A DNA stretch of 58,689 nt from JAICMB01 sp035295125 (GTDB lineage Bacteria > Acidobacteriota > Terriglobia > Bryobacterales > Bryobacteraceae), in the NCBI GenBank assembly GCA_035295125.1, contig DATGJP010000109.1, positions 1 through 58,689 on the forward strand, in the 5' to 3' direction. A program made the translations under genes and the position numbers. Each line of letters starts with the position of its first letter. The first letter of the stretch is position 1. The notes below the pieces were generated by a model, which saw only the letters and a program-made list of their open reading frames with translations, searched no databases and was not told the DNA's origin. Positions 14,923 to 24,777 of the stretch are shown one piece after another.

Positions 14923-16821
14923 GTGACCGGCCAATATAACAGGCGATTGCCTGTAGGCGCGGAAGTTGTGCCTTCAGGAGCGCATTTCCGCGTTTGGGCT
15001 CCGCAATGCACAAAGGTAGAGGTCGTCCTCGAGGGCGCGAGTATTGTACTGCAGCGAGAAGACTCGGGATACCATTCCGGACTGGTAAGCTCGGCTGGAG
15101 TAAACACGCTCTACAAATATCGCCTGGACCAAGCCGGACCCTTCCCCGATCCGGCCTCTCGATTTCAACCTCAAGGTCCGCATCACTCTTCTCAGGTCAT
15201 CGATCCCTCGTCGTATCGCTGGACTGACGAAGCGTGGGAGGGCCTTTCGCTCCCTGGCCAGGTCATCTACGAGATGCACATCGGCACATTCACACCCGAA
15301 GGAACCTGGAGTTCGGCGTGCCGTTATTTGCCATTTCTTGCGGACATTGGCATCACGGTGTTGGAGGTGATGCCGGTGAATGAATTTCCCGGTGAATTTG
15401 GCTGGGGCTACGACGGTGTGCATCCCTACGCGCCGACGCGGTTGTATGGCAAACCAGATGACTTTCGGGAATTCGTGGACCAGGCTCACAAGCTTGGCAT
15501 GGCCGTTATTCTCGACGTGGTCTACAACCATCTGGGCCCCGACGGAAACTATTTCGAGGCTTTCTCGCCGCACTACTTCACGTCGCGCCATACGGACTGG
15601 GGTGCGGCGATCAACTTTGACGGTGAGAATTGCGAGCCGGTACGCGAGTTCTTCACCGCAAACGCAGGTTACTGGATTACCGAGTATCACCTCGATGGCT
15701 TGCGTCTCGATGCCACGCAGAACATCTACGACGAGTCCACAGACCATATCCTGGCGGCGGTCACTCGGGAAGTGAGGCGGGCAGGCGGCCGCCGCAAGAC
15801 GATTGTCATCGGCGAGAACGAGCCCCAGGACGTGAAACTACTCCGGCCACCCGAAGCCGGGGGCTATGGAATGGACGCTCTGTGGAACGACGATTACCAT
15901 CACGCCGCAGTGGTCCGCATGACCGGCCATGGCGACGCTTACTACACGGATTATTGTGGTACGCCGCAGGAGTTCATTTCCGCGGCCAAGTACGGTTATC
16001 TCTATCAAGGACAGTGGTACTCGTGGCAGAATCAGCGGCGCGGAACGCCCACCATGGGGTTGCCCCCGTCGGCATTTATCAATTTTCTGCAGAATCACGA
16101 TCAGGTGGCGAATTCCGCGCGGGGCGAACGCGTCAACAATCAGGCGAGTCCCGGCGTGTCCCGCGCCATGACGGCATTGACGCTGCTCATGCCTGGTACT
16201 CCGATGTTGTTTCAAGGGCAGGAATTCGGAGCGAGCACTCCCTTCCTGTTCTTTGCCGACCATAATTCGGAGCTGGCCAAGCTGGTACACGAAGGGCGCC
16301 GCAAATACCTGATGCAGTTCCGCAGCCTCTCACAGCGGGTCATGTGGCCGGTATTCGCGGTGCCGAGCGCGCGCGAGACATTTGAGCAATCCAAGCTGAA
16401 CTCTAAGGAGCGCCAACGTAATATGGAGCAGATTGCGCTCCACCGCGATCTCATACGGTTGCGGCGGGAGCATGCTGCATTTCAGATCGACCGGCCGGGC
16501 GCCGCCGATGGCGCCGTCCTAACGGCCTCGGCGTTCGTACTGCGGTTTTTCGCGCCGGAAAATGACGACCGCTTGCTGGTAGTCAATCTGGGAAGTCATG
16601 TTCATCTCGGGCGCGCCCCGGAACCGCTGCTGGCGCCGCCGCAAGGCAAGGAGTGGGACGTGATTTGGTCAAGCGAGGCCCCCCAATACGGCGGCTCGGG
16701 AACCGCACCCCTCGACACAGTTGAGAATTGGCGCATCCCCGGGCAATCTGCGACCGTGCTTGCCCCGGTGGATCGCAAAAGGACGGCATTTACGGTATCG
16801 AGTTTCAGTCTACTGCCATGA
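14923..16821 (+). CDS. treZ: Malto-oligosyltrehalose trehalohydrolase
   Basis: 632-residue GH13 enzyme that releases trehalose from maltooligosyl-trehalose. An N-terminal beta-sandwich (about 1-100, with GAHFRVWAPQCTKVEVVLEG) precedes the barrel. Catalytic residues fit: nucleophile D263 in GLRLDATQ, acid/base E298 in VIGENEP, and D393 in QNHDQ. Start is GTG. The stop overlaps the next gene by four bases (ATGA). The partner that makes the substrate, treY, is not in the window. The neighbouring debranching enzyme suggests the source is glycogen or a similar glucan. Confidence 0.93.
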   Translation: MTGQYNRRLPVGAEVVPSGAHFRVWAPQCTKVEVVLEGASIVLQREDSGYHSGLVSSAGVNTLYKYRLDQAGPFPDPASRFQPQGPHHSSQVIDPSSYRWTDEAWEGLSLPGQVIYEMHIGTFTPEGTWSSACRYLPFLADIGITVLEVMPVNEFPGEFGWGYDGVHPYAPTRLYGKPDDFREFVDQAHKLGMAVILDVVYNHLGPDGNYFEAFSPHYFTSRHTDWGAAINFDGENCEPVREFFTANAGYWITEYHLDGLRLDATQNIYDESTDHILAAVTREVRRAGGRRKTIVIGENEPQDVKLLRPPEAGGYGMDALWNDDYHHAAVVRMTGHGDAYYTDYCGTPQEFISAAKYGYLYQGQWYSWQNQRRGTPTMGLPPSAFINFLQNHDQVANSARGERVNNQASPGVSRAMTALTLLMPGTPMLFQGQEFGASTPFLFFADHNSELAKLVHEGRRKYLMQFRSLSQRVMWPVFAVPSARETFEQSKLNSKERQRNMEQIALHRDLIRLRREHAAFQIDRPGAADGAVLTASAFVLRFFAPENDDRLLVVNLGSHVHLGRAPEPLLAPPQGKEWDVIWSSEAPQYGGSGTAPLDTVENWRIPGQSATVLAPVDRKRTAFTVSSFSLLP

Positions 16822-18890
16822 GCGATCTCGTTCGAAAACTCGTTTGGAATCCCTCGCGCGATCTGGAATCAGGGGTCGTATCGGCCGACGCTGAGGCATC
16901 GCCGCAGCCGCTCAGCCGCGAGTGGTTGGTCACCAATGGACTCGGTGGTTATGCGTCGAGCACCATCGGCGGCGTGATCACCCGTGGTTTCCATGGCTAT
17001 CTGATTGCCGCGCTTCCCGCGCCGCTTGGCCGTATGATGATGCTCAACGATCTGGTCGAGCACATCCGGCTGCCCGACGGAAAACTGATTCAACTGGGTG
17101 GCGAGGAACGTGCCGAGCATCCGGTGCGCTGGCATGGCGCCGACTTCCTGGAGGAGTTCCGGCTCGACTTGGGCTTGCCGGTCTGGCGCTATCACGTCGA
17201 GGGCTTCGTGATCGAAAAGCGGATCATGCTGCCGCACCAGCAGAACACGGTCTATATCCACTACCGCGTCCTGGACGGCAAGGGAAGCCTGCGCCTGCGA
17301 TTGCGTCCTTCGATGAATATTCGTCCCCACGAAGCGCCTGTCAGTTCACCGATCGCCAAGCCCTACACACTCACCGTTTTCGAAGATCAGTATGAAATCC
17401 TCCCGGGTTCGGGAATTCCGCCGCTACGGCTGCTGCTGTACGGGTCGGAAGCGGCGCTGACCATCGACCGGATCAAGATTCAGGAGATCGTCTACCGTAT
17501 CGAGGAAAGCCGCGGGTACGCGGCCCGGGGCGATTTATGGAGCCCTGGTTACTTTGAGGCCGAAATGGCTGTAGGACGCGATGCGACATTGATGGCGTCC
17601 ACCGAATCGTGGGAAACGGTCCGCTCGATGCAGCCATCGGAGGCATTTGAAGCGGAGTACGACCGGCGTGGACGCCTTATTGAAGAGGCGCATCCCGCTG
17701 CCCGCCGGGGCACCGCCGCTGAGCTCGTCCTGGCGGCCGATCAGTTCATTATTCGGCCCGAAGGAAGGCTCGCCGATACCGCGCGCGCGCACGCCGCCGG
17801 TGACGAGGTGCGCACCATCATCGCCGGATTCCCATGGTTTACCGACTGGGGCCGCGACACAATGATCAGCCTCGAAGGGCTGACACTAATCACGGGCCGC
17901 CACGTGGAGGCTTCTTATATCCTGCGCACCTATGCTCACTATGTGCGCGATGGCCTTATTCCGAACATGTTCCCTGAGGGGCAAAAAGAGGGCCTCTATC
18001 ACACAGCCGACGCCACGCTGTGGTTTTTCCACGCTATTTCGAGGTACCTCGAGATCACCGGCGATCGATCGATGCTCCGGTTGATGCTGCCTAAGCTGCT
18101 TGATATCGTCGACTGCCACTTGCGCGGCACACGGTTTGGAATTCACGTCGATCCCAGCGATGGACTGCTCGTGCAGGGCGCGCAAGGCTATCAGCTCACG
18201 TGGATGGACGCCAAGGTCGATGACTGGGTGGTCACACCGCGGCGCGGCAAAGCGGTTGAAATCAACGCACTTTGGTACAACGCCCTCAAGTTGCTGGAAA
18301 AGTGGGTCTGCGACGAGAATCGTCCGGAGGCCGCCAACAAGTTGTCGCAACACGCCGAGCAGGCGAGACAAGCCTTCAATGAACGGTTTTGGAACCAGGG
18401 GCTGGGGTTCCTCTACGATGTCATTGATGGCGAGCAAGGGGACGATCCATCGTGCCGCCCGAACCAGTTGCTCGCGGTCTCATTGGCCCATCCTATTCTC
18501 GACGAATCGAAATGGAAGCCGGTGGTTGAGGTCTGTCGGGAGAAATTGTTGACACCGGTCGGCCTGCGATCCGTCTCGCCAGACAATAAAGATTACAAGC
18601 CCAAATACTTTGGTGATCTGCGTTCGCGCGACGCGGCGTACCATCAGGGCACGGTCTGGACCTGGCTCATTGGCCCTTATATTGATGCCTGGCTTAAGGT
18701 TTACCCGGACGATCGCGCCAACGCGCATGCGCTACTCGACGGTTTCACGCCCCAGCTCAGCGAGGCGTGCGTAGGTTCCATCAGCGAGATTTTCGACGCG
18801 GAACCTCCTTTCACACCACGAGGTTGTGTGGCGCAGGCGTGGAGTGTGGCGGAAGTTTTGCGAGCACTGGTGAAGACAGCTAGCGGGTAA
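16818..18890 (+). CDS. Glycogen debranching enzyme (amylo-alpha-1,6-glucosidase type)
   Basis: 690 residues with the two parts of bacterial/archaeal debranching enzymes. The N-terminal GDE domain (LSREWLVTNGLGGYASSTIGG, about 35-60) is followed by a C-terminal alpha/alpha barrel with GFPWFTDWGRDTMISLEGL, QLTWMDAKVDDWVVTPRRGK and AYHQGTVWTWLIGPY; the aspartates and glutamates of these motifs form the active site in the family. The ATG at 16818 overlaps the treZ stop, so the two are coupled. Joint role: trimming branches and turning linear glucan into trehalose for storage or stress protection. Confidence 0.92.
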   Translation: MSDLVRKLVWNPSRDLESGVVSADAEASPQPLSREWLVTNGLGGYASSTIGGVITRGFHGYLIAALPAPLGRMMMLNDLVEHIRLPDGKLIQLGGEERAEHPVRWHGADFLEEFRLDLGLPVWRYHVEGFVIEKRIMLPHQQNTVYIHYRVLDGKGSLRLRLRPSMNIRPHEAPVSSPIAKPYTLTVFEDQYEILPGSGIPPLRLLLYGSEAALTIDRIKIQEIVYRIEESRGYAARGDLWSPGYFEAEMAVGRDATLMASTESWETVRSMQPSEAFEAEYDRRGRLIEEAHPAARRGTAAELVLAADQFIIRPEGRLADTARAHAAGDEVRTIIAGFPWFTDWGRDTMISLEGLTLITGRHVEASYILRTYAHYVRDGLIPNMFPEGQKEGLYHTADATLWFFHAISRYLEITGDRSMLRLMLPKLLDIVDCHLRGTRFGIHVDPSDGLLVQGAQGYQLTWMDAKVDDWVVTPRRGKAVEINALWYNALKLLEKWVCDENRPEAANKLSQHAEQARQAFNERFWNQGLGFLYDVIDGEQGDDPSCRPNQLLAVSLAHPILDESKWKPVVEVCREKLLTPVGLRSVSPDNKDYKPKYFGDLRSRDAAYHQGTVWTWLIGPYIDAWLKVYPDDRANAHALLDGFTPQLSEACVGSISEIFDAEPPFTPRGCVAQAWSVAEVLRALVKTASG

Positions 18891-18929
18891 ATTGTAACCG
18901 GGCGCACTGCGCATCGGTCTAACAAGCAG

Positions 18930-19130
18930 GTGAATATAACTTCGAGCATGCTTTGCCCGCGCTGCCGTTCGGAAATGGAACCGATCGAGAGTGCGTGCGA
19001 CCAACTCTCGGTTGATGAATTGCGGCTTTGTCCCAATTGTTATCTGGTAGTTTGGGACGATCACGCACACACCGAAACACGTCAGGGTGTGCCCGTTAAG
19101 ACCAGTTTCACGCCCATCATCCCGAGCTAA
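18930..19130 (+). CDS. Small zinc-ribbon protein
   Basis: 66 residues (GTG start) or 60 (ATG at 18948). Two CxxC pairs, MLCPRCRSEM and RLCPNCYLVVW, 23 residues apart, make a classic zinc ribbon; the C-terminus is polar and unstructured. It sits 39 bases after the debranching enzyme gene and may be co-transcribed. No function is known; such ribbons bind nucleic acid or protein. The start choice is uncertain because neither start has a strong ribosome site. Confidence 0.6.
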   Translation: MNITSSMLCPRCRSEMEPIESACDQLSVDELRLCPNCYLVVWDDHAHTETRQGVPVKTSFTPIIPS

Positions 19131-19185
19131 GGATCGTTGTAGCCAGGCCTTGTCGTACTATCGATAAAAGGCGATCCGACGCTCT

Positions 19186-22100
19186 ATGAATAAAACTGCA
19201 GTCCGCTGCTATTTCCTCGCTGGAATACTCCTTACTCTCTCAATCGTGGCCAGTGCCGCGTATCAACCTGCGCTTTGGTCGGGAATGCGATACCGGATGA
19301 TCGGGCCTGAGCGCGGGGGACGAGTCACAACAGTCACCGGTGTACCGTCGCAGCCCTACACGTTCTACATGGCATCGACAGGCGGTGGCGTTTGGAAGAC
19401 GACTGATGCCGGTCATTCCTGGGTGAATATGTCCGACGGACAGATTCCGCTCGGGTCAATGGGCGCAGTCGAGGTTTCGCAGTCGGACCCCAACGTTGTC
19501 TACGCAGGAACCGGTTCATCGAAGATTCGCAGCAATGTGTCGATTGGCCGCGGCATTTATAAGTCCACGGACGCTGGGAAGACGTGGAAGTTCGCAGGGT
19601 TGCGCGATACGGGCCAGATCTCGACCGTCCGAATTCATCCTACAAATCCGGACGTCGTGTTCGTGGCGGCGCTGGGGAATCCGTTTGTGCCGAATAAGGA
19701 ACGCGGGATTTATCGCAGTAACGACGGCGGGAAGACCTGGAAGAACGTGCTGTTCGTTTCCGACAGCGTGGGCGGCGCGGACCTCGAGCTTCAGCCGGGT
19801 AACCCGAATGTGATCTTCGCCTGCATGTGGCATGGACAGCGTAAGCCTTGGACCATCATCAGCGGCGCACGTGAAGGCGGAATCTATAAGAGCACGGACG
19901 GCGGCGATAACTGGACCAAGCTGGGTGGTGGTCTCCCGAACGAGTTGTTCGGCCGTTCCAATGTATCGATCTCCGATTCGAAACCGAATCGAATCTATGC
20001 TTTGATTGAAGCCAAGCCGGGGTCGGGGTTGTACCGATCCGAGGACGCCGGCGGCACTTGGACCCTGATTAATGGTTCGGGCAGCCTGATTACGCGGCCC
20101 TTCTATTACACGACCCTGGGCGTCGATCCGAACAACTCCGATGTCGTCTGGATCGGCGATGAGGGCTGGTTCAAGAGCACCGACGGGGGCAAGACGTTTC
20201 GCCGTTCACCAGTGCCGCATGGCGACAATCACGATGTCTGGATCAATCCGAAGAATTCTCAATACATGATCCAGGGAAACGACGGCGGCGCTAATATCTC
20301 GCTCGACGGCGGACTGACCTGGAGCACACAGAACAACCAGCCGACTGCCGAAATCTACCAGATCGCAGTTGACAATCAGTATCCATATCGAGTTTACGGC
20401 GCGCAGCAGGACAATACGACCGTGATCGTGCCGAGCCTCCCGCTCGGGAACGGTCAGGATTTCCGCGTTGGACCAGGTTGTGAGACCGGGCCGATCATTC
20501 CAGATCTCGACCACCCGGACATCGTCTATGGGAGTTGCAAAGGCCAGTTCAGTCGTCAGAATTTGACTACAACCGACGAAGAGCGCTACTGGATCGGCGC
20601 AGAGTCGCTGTATGGCAACGGCGGCGCAACGCTGATCTACCGGTTTCAACGCGTGTCGCCAATGGAGGTTTCGCCGCACGACCAGCGGGTGGTTTACTAC
20701 GGCTCGCAATATCTGCATCGTACCCGTGATGGCGGCGTGACATGGGAAAAGATCAGCCCGGACCTGACGGCGCACCCTCCCGGAACACAGGGCCCCAGCG
20801 GAGAGCCGATCACACGCGATGCCACGGGCGAGGAAGTTTACAGCACGCTGTACACGATTCGCGAATCGCCGGTTCAGAAGGGCCTTATTTGGACCGGCTC
20901 CAACGACGGTCTCGTCTTTGTGACACGCGATGATGGCAAGACCTGGACAAACGTCACGCCGGCTGGGTTGGCTCCCGGTGGACGCGTGCAAAACATCGAG
21001 CCGAGCCCACATCGCGCCGGTACCGCCTACGCTGCTATCTATCGTTATCTGCTGGGTGACTTCGCTCCATACATTTACCGCACCGACGATTTTGGAAAGA
21101 CCTGGACACGCCTTACCGACGGCTCCAACGGCATTGCAGTGGATGAACCGACGCGCGTTGTGCGCGAAGATCCCGACCGGGCGGGGCTTCTCTATGCGGG
21201 AACCGAGTTCGGAATGTACATCTCCTTCGACAACGGAAGCCACTGGCAGTCGTTTCAGTTGAACCTGCCGAACACACCCGTCACCGACATCAAAATCGCA
21301 CACAAGGATCTCATAGTGGCCACGCAAGGTCGTTCTTTCTGGATTCTGGACGACCTGACGCCGCTACATCAGTTGAGCGACAAGGTGGCGTCGGATTCCG
21401 CAACTCTATTCGCGCCGCGTGAAGCGATTCGGACCCCAGCCCGCGGCGGCATCCCGGGGCTCGGCCGTACGTCTGGTGTTCAGTATCCGCAGGCCGGCGC
21501 GATGATCGATTATTACCTGGGAAGCGCTCCCTCGGGCGACATTACGCTCGACGTTCTCGACTCGTCCGGAAAGGTGATTCGAAGTTTTTCGAGCGCAGCC
21601 GGAGCCAGTGCTGCCGAGGACCGCGGCGACACGGGCGGTGGCGACGACGAGGAGGGCGGGTTCCGCATGCGCGGTGGCCCGACCAGGCTTGAGAAGGGCG
21701 CCGGCATGCATCGCTTCACCTGGGACCTGCGCTATCCCGGTCCCTGGATGAGCCAGACGCGTCCCGAGGGTCCCGGCGGTCCGATGGCCGTCCCCGGCAA
21801 ATACACGTTGCGGCTGACCGCTGGATCATGGAGCGCAACAGAGCCTCTGACGATCGTCGAGGATCCGCGGATTTTGAAGGATAACGTCACGACGACCGAT
21901 CTCCGCGAGCAGTTCGAGCACAACATGAAGGTTCGCGACCTCGTGAGCGAGGTGAACCAGGTTGTCGCTCGAGTGCGCGATGCTCAGAAGCGGCTGCGAG
22001 ACTCGGCTGGCGGTGCAGGCGACACACTCACCAAGCTCAACGAACTGGCCGCGCACCTCATCACGCCCTCGATCCGGTACAGCCAGCCGGAGCTTCAGAC

Positions 22101-22242
22101 GCACATCACGTATCTTTACAGCATTACCAACGTGACCGATCAAAAAGTGGGTCGCGACGCCATCGAGCGCTACGACGTGCTCCGGAAAGAGCTGGAAGAG
22201 CGTATGTCCGAGTTGAATCGGATACTGGGCCCGGAAAAATAA
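19186..22242 (+). CDS. Large secreted BNR/sortilin-like beta-propeller protein
   Basis: 1018 residues with a signal peptide (MNKTAVRCYFLAGILLTL, cleaved near SAAYQ). Many Asp-box/BNR repeats follow (GVWKTTDAGHSW, GIYKSTDAGKTW, GIYRSNDGGKTW, GIYKSTDGGDNW), which build one or two beta-propellers as in sortilin/VPS10 and some glycosidases. After about residue 760 comes an Ig-like region with an acidic, glycine-rich insertion (GGGDDEEGG) and a helical end. Proteins of this layout are common in acidobacteria and often lack a known substrate. The stop is directly followed, with no base between, by the stop of the convergent deacetylase gene. Confidence 0.85.
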   Translation: MNKTAVRCYFLAGILLTLSIVASAAYQPALWSGMRYRMIGPERGGRVTTVTGVPSQPYTFYMASTGGGVWKTTDAGHSWVNMSDGQIPLGSMGAVEVSQSDPNVVYAGTGSSKIRSNVSIGRGIYKSTDAGKTWKFAGLRDTGQISTVRIHPTNPDVVFVAALGNPFVPNKERGIYRSNDGGKTWKNVLFVSDSVGGADLELQPGNPNVIFACMWHGQRKPWTIISGAREGGIYKSTDGGDNWTKLGGGLPNELFGRSNVSISDSKPNRIYALIEAKPGSGLYRSEDAGGTWTLINGSGSLITRPFYYTTLGVDPNNSDVVWIGDEGWFKSTDGGKTFRRSPVPHGDNHDVWINPKNSQYMIQGNDGGANISLDGGLTWSTQNNQPTAEIYQIAVDNQYPYRVYGAQQDNTTVIVPSLPLGNGQDFRVGPGCETGPIIPDLDHPDIVYGSCKGQFSRQNLTTTDEERYWIGAESLYGNGGATLIYRFQRVSPMEVSPHDQRVVYYGSQYLHRTRDGGVTWEKISPDLTAHPPGTQGPSGEPITRDATGEEVYSTLYTIRESPVQKGLIWTGSNDGLVFVTRDDGKTWTNVTPAGLAPGGRVQNIEPSPHRAGTAYAAIYRYLLGDFAPYIYRTDDFGKTWTRLTDGSNGIAVDEPTRVVREDPDRAGLLYAGTEFGMYISFDNGSHWQSFQLNLPNTPVTDIKIAHKDLIVATQGRSFWILDDLTPLHQLSDKVASDSATLFAPREAIRTPARGGIPGLGRTSGVQYPQAGAMIDYYLGSAPSGDITLDVLDSSGKVIRSFSSAAGASAAEDRGDTGGGDDEEGGFRMRGGPTRLEKGAGMHRFTWDLRYPGPWMSQTRPEGPGGPMAVPGKYTLRLTAGSWSATEPLTIVEDPRILKDNVTTTDLREQFEHNMKVRDLVSEVNQVVARVRDAQKRLRDSAGGAGDTLTKLNELAAHLITPSIRYSQPELQTHITYLYSITNVTDQKVGRDAIERYDVLRKELEERMSELNRILGPEK

Positions 22243-23172
22243 TCACTGTTTCACGTAGCGCGCAATCTGTTCGCCGGTGGCGAACCAGACGCCGGGTTTG
22301 GATTTCATGTACGCCACCAGCCGGTTCAGTTGTTCGAGCGGCGCGCGGTGACCGCTCACATGAGGGTGCAGCGTCAGCACAAACATCGTGCCTTCCTGGT
22401 ACGCACCGTCGAACTCGTCTTTGTAAAGCTGGAATAGCAACTCCGGTTGCGGCAATGTTCCGCCGCGGCCGAGATACGGGGTTTCGGTCAATGTCCAGTC
22501 GATGGCCAGTTCGACAATTCCGGTATCCTCGCCGTTCGACATCAATTCGTACGGTTCGTCCATCGCCTGGAGGCTGCTGTCGTAGAGGAATCCGCTCTTT
22601 CGGACCAGGCCGAGCGTATTCTTGCTGAACGCCCACGATGGCGCGCGATAGCCGACGGGCCGCTTGCCCGCAGCCTTGGTCAGGTAATCGATTGCCTGGT
22701 TCATCAGCCGCTCCTCTTCCGCGGCGCTGTCGAGCGCGGGCGGGAACTCGTGGATCCAACCGTGTACGCCAATTTCATTGCGTCCGCTTTTCAGGATGGC
22801 CGGGATCATTTCGGGATGGAGGAGAGCGCTAACTGCGGGAATGAAAAACGTCGCCGGAACCTGGTAGCGATCGAGGAGTTGCAGGATTCGCGGCAGCCCA
22901 CTCTGCGCTCCGAAATCAGCGGCGGAGAGGGTGGTCGGCGACGTCTCACCGCGCGCCAGCAAATACGATTCATTGTCCACGTCGAAGCTGAGGCACACAG
23001 CGACGCGGGCATTGCCGGGCCAGGATCGCGGCGTCAGCTTGCGGCCGACTCGCGCCGGCGCCACCGCTTGTCGAAGCTGTTCCTCAGTCCACTTGGTTCC
23101 GGGTTGGGCCAGTTGCTGAGCGGCGGCAGAGCAGACGCAGGTAGCCCAGATCGCGAGGCGGAGCGTTTTCAT
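22243..23172 (-). CDS. Secreted polysaccharide deacetylase (NodB/CE4 type)
   Basis: 309 residues with a signal peptide (MKTLRLAIWATCVCSAAAQQ). CE4 motifs are in order: LSFDVDNE (catalytic and metal aspartates), GVHGWIHE (metal histidines), GYRAPSW, DSSL, and LTLHPH near the end. Such enzymes remove N-acetyl groups from peptidoglycan or chitin-like chains, or act on related amides. The close resemblance to the peptidoglycan deacetylase/PuuE branch leaves the substrate open. It converges on the BNR gene without a gap, and is 21 bases downstream of the duplicated winged-helix gene. Confidence 0.88.
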   Translation of the reverse strand: MKTLRLAIWATCVCSAAAQQLAQPGTKWTEEQLRQAVAPARVGRKLTPRSWPGNARVAVCLSFDVDNESYLLARGETSPTTLSAADFGAQSGLPRILQLLDRYQVPATFFIPAVSALLHPEMIPAILKSGRNEIGVHGWIHEFPPALDSAAEEERLMNQAIDYLTKAAGKRPVGYRAPSWAFSKNTLGLVRKSGFLYDSSLQAMDEPYELMSNGEDTGIVELAIDWTLTETPYLGRGGTLPQPELLFQLYKDEFDGAYQEGTMFVLTLHPHVSGHRAPLEQLNRLVAYMKSKPGVWFATGEQIARYVKQ

Positions 23173-23193
23173 CAGTGCTATCGTCGCACGAGT

Positions 23194-24225
23194 TTAGCTG
23201 CCGTCCGGAAATCCTCCGCGATGCAACACCATTGGGAAATGCGGGAGCACGTCCAGTTTGGGCACGGCGGCCCGCCATCCGTCGGGATATGGTTCGACCC
23301 CCCGCAACAAGGCCGGATCGGCGACCAGTTGCTCCAGGGGATGTCGTAGCGCGTGCTGGGTGCTCGAACCGAATTTCGACAGCCATCGCTCTTCAATGTC
23401 CTCAACAAGGCGCAGATAGAGTTTCCGGGTCTGCGTGCCTTTCGGCGTCAGCACGAGAGTCTTCACTCGCGATTCAGACTGCATAGTCGCGAGCCCCCGC
23501 TCCTCCAGGCGACCACATGCCATGGCAATCGCTTCCTTCGATACGCCTGAAAGCCGCGGCAAATCGCGCAGGCCAACGCCATCCTTATCGGCCAGGCGAA
23601 GTACGTTCGCGCAAACTGCGAGCGACAGTCCGGATTCGATCTCGAACTCTACTGCGAAGGTCAAGAGCACAGTCGCGAGAAGTGCCGGCAGCGTGTTGCT
23701 GGAGCTTTCGCACCCGGACGGCTTGCTCAGCATGTCGAATCCGAGGATCGGAAGATAATCGGGAAGCCTCTTCTCGAATTTGTCGGCCAGCGTTCGCAGC
23801 GACGCCCAAAGTTGATCGAGTCTGTCCTTGCCAAACCGCTCGCGCCAGCGCTTTTCGATCGTCCCCGTCAGTGGGCGCCACGCCTGCAGCGCCTTGCGTC
23901 CGCCGGGAGTGGGGTGAACCGCCGCGCGCGATTCCACCGCAAGGTAGCCCCACCACTTGCTCAGCCGAACCAGCCATGCCCGTGTGGACTTGCCATCGAG
24001 CCCCGTCCGTTTTTGAAGCTCCTGAACGGCGATACCATCGTCAGGAATGTATCGCATGATCATCAGCCACATCACCATGGAAACGAGCCAGGGACCGGAT
24101 CCTGGAGTGGAACCGTACCGCGTGGTACGGTGCGGCACCTGGTGTTCGAACTCGTTGTCGAATTCGATGGTGAAGGCCACGAGAACCTGCGACAAAAGTG
24201 CATATAACGGCAGTCGGGGTTCCAT
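23194..24225 (-). CDS. Duplicated winged-helix (MarR-like) protein
   Basis: 343 residues made of two homologous halves. Each opens with a helix LL(S/A)xVLxxFxxEFxxE (residues about 10 and 187), followed by a winged helix-turn-helix (IAVQELQKRTGLDGKST and GVGLRDLPRLSGVSKEA) and a helical EKRW/EERW...RFG/KFG tail. No ligand domain is recognised. Likely a DNA-binding regulator in which one chain plays the part of a dimer. Its ATG stands six bases from the ATG of the divergent helix-turn-helix gene at 24232. Confidence 0.7.
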   Translation of the reverse strand: MEPRLPLYALLSQVLVAFTIEFDNEFEHQVPHRTTRYGSTPGSGPWLVSMVMWLMIMRYIPDDGIAVQELQKRTGLDGKSTRAWLVRLSKWWGYLAVESRAAVHPTPGGRKALQAWRPLTGTIEKRWRERFGKDRLDQLWASLRTLADKFEKRLPDYLPILGFDMLSKPSGCESSSNTLPALLATVLLTFAVEFEIESGLSLAVCANVLRLADKDGVGLRDLPRLSGVSKEAIAMACGRLEERGLATMQSESRVKTLVLTPKGTQTRKLYLRLVEDIEERWLSKFGSSTQHALRHPLEQLVADPALLRGVEPYPDGWRAAVPKLDVLPHFPMVLHRGGFPDGS

Positions 24226-24231
24226 ATTCGA

Positions 24232-24750
24232 ATGATATCCACCGACTTCGATCTTGCAGCATTATTTGAGGCGCTCGACGCGCAACGCCAGGCGCGTGGA
24301 CTCACGTGGAGCCAGGCTCTTCGGGAGATCAACAGAGCCAGCGAACGGCGCGCGCGCCACCAGATCGCCCGGTCAACGGTAACCGGTCTGCGCACCAGGA
24401 GAGTTGCGGAAGGCGACGGAGTTCTTCAGATGCTCCAGTGGTTGAATCGAACGCCTGAGTCGTTTGTGCCAGGCTGCGAGTTGGCCGGCAGCAATACAGC
24501 GAAGTTGCCGGAGGTCGCTCCCCAACAGATGCTCCGGTTCGACACACACAAACTTCATGCCGCCTTGAACGAACGACGAATCGAGAAGGGTATAACGTGG
24601 CAGCAAGTGGCCAAAGAGATCGGAGGCGTATCGGCCGGTAGTTTGACGTACCTGTCCAAGGGAAGTCGCGTGGGTTTTCCTGGAGTGATGAGAATCGTTC
24701 GGTGGCTCGGGCGACCGGTGGCGCAATTCACACGTCTCTGTAATCGTTGA
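24232..24750 (+). CDS. Protein of two tandem XRE-like helix-turn-helix domains
   Basis: 172 residues in two similar halves: DLAALFEALDAQRQARGLTW... (about 7-80) and DTHKLHAALNERRIEKGITW... (about 102-170). Each has a helix-turn-helix (STVTGLRTRRVAEGDGVLQ and GSLTYLSKGSRVGFPGVMR) and a closing LQWLNRTPESF/VRWLGRPVAQF helix, as in Cro/C1-type domains. No catalytic part. It starts only six bases from the divergent winged-helix gene, so its promoter must lie inside that gene or the mRNA is leaderless. Probably a regulator; target unknown. Confidence 0.65.
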   Translation: MISTDFDLAALFEALDAQRQARGLTWSQALREINRASERRARHQIARSTVTGLRTRRVAEGDGVLQMLQWLNRTPESFVPGCELAGSNTAKLPEVAPQQMLRFDTHKLHAALNERRIEKGITWQQVAKEIGGVSAGSLTYLSKGSRVGFPGVMRIVRWLGRPVAQFTRLCNR

Positions 24751-24777
24751 CCGGCTGCCGCTATACTGAACCACAAT

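Noticed and set aside
19131..19177. GGATCG/CGATCC pair before the BNR gene
   Set aside because: Only six bases and 35 apart; expected by chance.
20206..21327. 373-codon minus-strand frame opposite the BNR protein
   Set aside because: Antisense shadow: no family similarity, and the opposite strand has clear BNR repeats.
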